A stretch of 64,000 nucleotides of DNA from Kitasatospora indigofera (GTDB lineage Bacteria > Actinomycetota > Actinomycetes > Streptomycetales > Streptomycetaceae), in the NCBI RefSeq assembly GCF_014655955.1, contig NZ_BNBO01000022.1, positions 1 through 64,000 of the forward strand. Reading direction: 5' to 3'. Shown here piece after piece: positions 61,608-64,000 of the stretch (the first letter of the stretch is position 1; each line of letters opens with the position of its first letter). The notes below the pieces were generated by a model that saw only the letters and a list, made by a program, of their open reading frames with translations, was not told where the DNA came from and searched no databases. The translations under genes and the position numbers were made by a program.

Positions 61608-63010
61608 GCGGCCCGAAGCCCCCGCCGTCACCGCTGCCCCAGCCGCCCCTGCCGGCCCGGCCACCGGCCACCGCCCCACCGTCCGCCGTCCCGCCGGACA
61701 CCGAACGCCCGCTCGGCGCGGGCCCGTTCATGGCGGTGTGGATCCCCAGCCTGCTGACGGTGATCTCCACCGGACTGTGCGTCTTCGGGCTGGGCTGGTG
61801 GATCAGCCGAGCACCGGGCGGCGGTGCCCATCTCGGCACCACCGTCGCGCTGTCGAGCGCCCTGTCCCTGATCGTGACGACCATGCTGGCCGGCACCCTG
61901 GACCGGGCCGACCGGCGGCGCGGCCTGGTCGTCCTGCTGACCGCCCTGCTGCTGCCGCTGGCCGTCCTGACCGTGGTGTTCGGGCGCCGGCCCGATGTCG
62001 GCACCCTGGTGGTGGGGACGCTCTGCTACGTGGTCGTCTTCACCCTGCAGACCCTCTACATGGCGGCGATGGAGAACCTCGGCGCGGATCTCGCCCCCGG
62101 GTCCTGGCCGCCGGTGCGGACGGCGCTGCTCACCCAGATCCACACCCAGGTGGCCCGCGCGGCGGCCCCGATCGTCGGCGGCGGGCTGCTGGCCGCCGGG
62201 TCGTTGCGGGGGCTGGCGGTGATCGCGCTCGGCGGGGTGCTGGTGGTGCTGGTCGCGGTCCGGGCCGCCCGGCGGCACATCGACCTGGTGCCGGTCGCGC
62301 GGACCGGTCCGCCGGGCCGGTCCGCCGGCGGGGCCGGGGCGCTGCGCCGGACGCTGCGCGAGGCCGCCGACTCGACCCGGCTGATCCGCAGCCGTCCCGA
62401 ACTCGTCTTCCTCGTCCTGTTCGGCGCGCTCGCCAATCTGGTGGTCTTCCCCTTCTACGCGGTGCTGCCCGCGTTCATCGACGAGTACCGGATGCCGGCG
62501 GCGGCGCAGGCGGGCCTGTACAGCTGGGCGTCCTCGGCGTACGGGGTGGGGATGCTGGCCGGCACCGTGCTGCTGATCCGGGTGCGCGGGCGCAGCGGTA
62601 CGGTCGCGGGCCTGCGGACGGCCGCGTCGGCCTTCGCCGCCATCTGCCTGGTGCTCCTGCTGGTGACGGTGGTCCCGTGGCCGCCCGCGCTGGTCGTCGC
62701 GATGGCGCTGGCGGGGGCGCTGTTCGCCGTCCTGGTGGCGGTCGGCGGCGCGGTCTGGCTGGACCGGACCCCGGCCGCGATCAGGGTGCGGGTCTTCAGC
62801 CTGCGCCGGCTCTCGGTGTTCTCCAGCATCCCGCTCGGTTCGATGCTGATGGGCATCGGCGGCTCCCAGTTCGGCTACCGGGTGTTCGTCCGGGTGCTGC
62901 TCGTCCTGGTGCTGGCCGTCCTGGCCTGGCTCTGGGCGGGCTTCCTGCGTGGGCGTCCGGACGGGCCGGACGGGCCGGGGGTGTCGGGGCCGCCCGGGGC
63001 GCCGGCGTAG
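61604..63010 (+). CDS. MFS transporter (probable cluster exporter)
   Basis: 468 residues. A Pro-rich cytoplasmic N-terminus of about 40 residues precedes 12 predicted helices (for example FMAVWIPSLLTVISTGLCVFGLGWW and ALSLIVTTMLAGTLDRADRR, the latter motif-A-like). It resembles MFS_3/EntS-type exporters. The GTG overlaps the amidase stop (GTGA), so it is the last gene of the rightward operon and probably exports the product. Confidence 0.87.
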   Translation: MSGPKPPPSPLPQPPLPARPPATAPPSAVPPDTERPLGAGPFMAVWIPSLLTVISTGLCVFGLGWWISRAPGGGAHLGTTVALSSALSLIVTTMLAGTLDRADRRRGLVVLLTALLLPLAVLTVVFGRRPDVGTLVVGTLCYVVVFTLQTLYMAAMENLGADLAPGSWPPVRTALLTQIHTQVARAAAPIVGGGLLAAGSLRGLAVIALGGVLVVLVAVRAARRHIDLVPVARTGPPGRSAGGAGALRRTLREAADSTRLIRSRPELVFLVLFGALANLVVFPFYAVLPAFIDEYRMPAAAQAGLYSWASSAYGVGMLAGTVLLIRVRGRSGTVAGLRTAASAFAAICLVLLLVTVVPWPPALVVAMALAGALFAVLVAVGGAVWLDRTPAAIRVRVFSLRRLSVFSSIPLGSMLMGIGGSQFGYRVFVRVLLVLVLAVLAWLWAGFLRGRPDGPDGPGVSGPPGAPA

Positions 63011-63038
63011 CTTGCCGGCCCGGGCGGCCCCGGCGGGC

Positions 63039-63764
63039 TCAGCGCCCGGCCAGCGAGCCGCCGTTGACGTGCAGGGTCTGGCCGGTGAGGTGGCCGGCGG
63101 CGGGGGAGGCCAGGAAGAGGACGGTGCCGGCGATGTCGGCCGGGGTGCCGGCCCGGCCGGTGCTGGTCTGGGCGATCAGGGCCGCCCGGCGCTGTTCGGT
63201 CATGGCGCCGCCGAAGAACTCGGTGGCCTCCACGAAGCCGGGGGCGACGACGTTGGCGGTGATCCGGTCCTTGCCGAGGTCCTGGGCGAGGGTGAGGTTC
63301 CACACCTCGACGGCGGCCTTGGCGGCGCCGTAGGAGCCCGACCCGCCGCGGTGGGCCGCGATGGAGCTGACGCTGACCACCGCGCCCCCGGCGGCGAGCC
63401 TCGGCCGGAGCGCGGCGGTGACCAGGACGGCCGACAGGACGTTGGCGTCCAGGTTGGCGCGCCAGGCGGCGGCGAGGCCGGCCAGCCCGGTGGGGGCCGG
63501 TGCGCCGATGTCGGTGTTGCCGCCGGCGTTGTTGACCAGGACGTCCACCTGTGCGGGCAGGGCGTCCAGGGCGGCCTCGACCTGCCCGGGATCGGTGGCG
63601 TCGAAGGCCACGGCGGTGACGCCGGGCCCGAGTTCGGCGGCGGTCCGCTCCAGGACGTCCTTGCGGCGGCCGGTGATCACGACCTGGTCGCCCTGTGCGG
63701 CGAACGATCCGGCGATCGCCCGGCCGATGCCGGTGCCGCCTCCGGTGACGACGATCTGACGCAT
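63039..63764 (-). CDS. Short-chain dehydrogenase/reductase
   Basis: 241 residues. TGGGTGIG at 7-14, NNAG at 78-81, catalytic SS near 132-134, and Tyr145-x3-Lys149 in SYGAAK. The TGRRKDVLE stretch after beta 2 suggests NADP preference (inference). It is close to the SDR at 6118-6837. The ATG at 63764 has GAGGAG well placed; a GTG six bases upstream overlaps that site. It is convergent with the exporter and divergent from a MarR-like regulator, which probably represses it. Confidence 0.9.
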   Translation of the reverse strand: MRQIVVTGGGTGIGRAIAGSFAAQGDQVVITGRRKDVLERTAAELGPGVTAVAFDATDPGQVEAALDALPAQVDVLVNNAGGNTDIGAPAPTGLAGLAAAWRANLDANVLSAVLVTAALRPRLAAGGAVVSVSSIAAHRGGSGSYGAAKAAVEVWNLTLAQDLGKDRITANVVAPGFVEATEFFGGAMTEQRRAALIAQTSTGRAGTPADIAGTVLFLASPAAGHLTGQTLHVNGGSLAGR

Positions 63765-63774
63765 CCCCACTCCT

Positions 63775-63790
63775 CGTTTAGCGCTAAACG
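63775..63790. promoter_or_regulatory. Perfect 16-bp palindromic operator
   Basis: CGTTTAGCGCTAAACG lies between the divergent SDR and MarR-like genes, 11 bases from one start and about 20 from the other. Form and position fit a MarR dimer site that represses both promoters. Confidence 0.7.
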
Positions 63791-63809
63791 TTTATGGGAC
63801 ACTATCAGC

Positions 63810-64000
63810 ATGACCACGCCCGAGCAGCTCCCGATCGACCGCGCCGAGGAGATCTCCCGGGCCTGGCAGCGCGAGCAACCGGGCCTGCCCGTGGGGTCGA
63901 TCGGCATCCTCACCCGGATCCGCCAGGCGGCCAAGCTGCTGGACGACGAGCGCCGCAGGGTGCTGGCCGTGGTCGCGATGGACGCCGCCACCCTCGACCT
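63810..64000 (+). CDS. MarR family transcriptional regulator (partial, cut by window end)
   Basis: The first 63 codons are present. After MTTPEQLPIDRAEEISRAW the sequence GSIGILTRIRQAAKLLDDERRRVLA matches the helical dimerisation segment that opens MarR proteins of this streptomycete type. The winged helix lies beyond the window. GGGA about ten bases upstream may be the ribosome site. It likely acts on the palindrome immediately upstream. Confidence 0.75.
   Translation, partial: MTTPEQLPIDRAEEISRAWQREQPGLPVGSIGILTRIRQAAKLLDDERRRVLAVVAMDAATLD

Overview
The window looks like the chromosome of a streptomycete actinomycete (Streptomyces or Kitasatospora type). GC is extremely high, reading frames carry strong third-position GC, GTG starts are common, and the gene families are typical of that group: GlbO-type truncated haemoglobin, EttA, LAXTG-sorted thioester protein, RecD-like helicase, many TetR regulators. 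I find no phage genes, insertion sequences, CRISPR array, rRNA or integrase. The one RNA gene is a tRNA-Arg(TCT).

Layout. 1-13.4 kb is mainly housekeeping: a GNAT acetyltransferase, a two-domain VOC protein, a RecD-like helicase, citrate synthase, an SDR, the copper pair copZ-copA with a CsoR-like operator, a SpoIIE-type phosphatase, and dihydroxyacetone kinase (dhaK-dhaL, with the phosphotransfer subunit dhaM divergent). 13.4-26.4 kb holds a family A DNA polymerase, an M3 peptidase, a secreted GH5 hydrolase, an acyl-CoA dehydrogenase with a divergent TetR regulator, a PAP2-like membrane protein, an enoyl-CoA hydratase, a second TetR with a divergent DHA2 exporter, and the tRNA. 27-36 kb holds an SSB paralogue behind two DnaA boxes, a thioester/LAXTG surface protein, ettA, a thioesterase, an unknown protein, glbO and a two-gene ABC exporter.

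36.3-47.2 kb is one leftward operon: a GlnX-like membrane protein, a GlnH-like amino-acid-binding protein, a coiled-coil protein, a PknG-like kinase, a PP2C phosphatase, a VWA protein and an FHA protein. The mycobacterial glnX-glnH-pknG amino-acid sensing set therefore appears here with a phosphatase and a phosphopeptide reader. Kinase, phosphatase and FHA protein all carry N-terminal zinc-ribbon cysteines.

48.8-63.8 kb is the most unusual part and looks like a compact biosynthetic cluster. An MIO aromatic amino-acid aminomutase/ammonia-lyase and an Eis-like acetyltransferase face left. Facing right are a PaaK-like adenylate-forming enzyme, an alpha/alpha-toroid (prenyltransferase/squalene-oxidase repeat) protein, a Pro1-type tautomerase, one acyl carrier protein, a truncated AMP-ligase, a second PaaK-like enzyme, an EctB-like diaminobutyrate aminotransferase without ectA or ectC, an amidase-signature enzyme and an MFS exporter. 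A divergent SDR/MarR pair with a perfect palindromic operator closes the window. My inference is an NRPS-independent pathway that activates acids, probably including a beta-amino acid, onto a stand-alone carrier protein; I cannot name the product.
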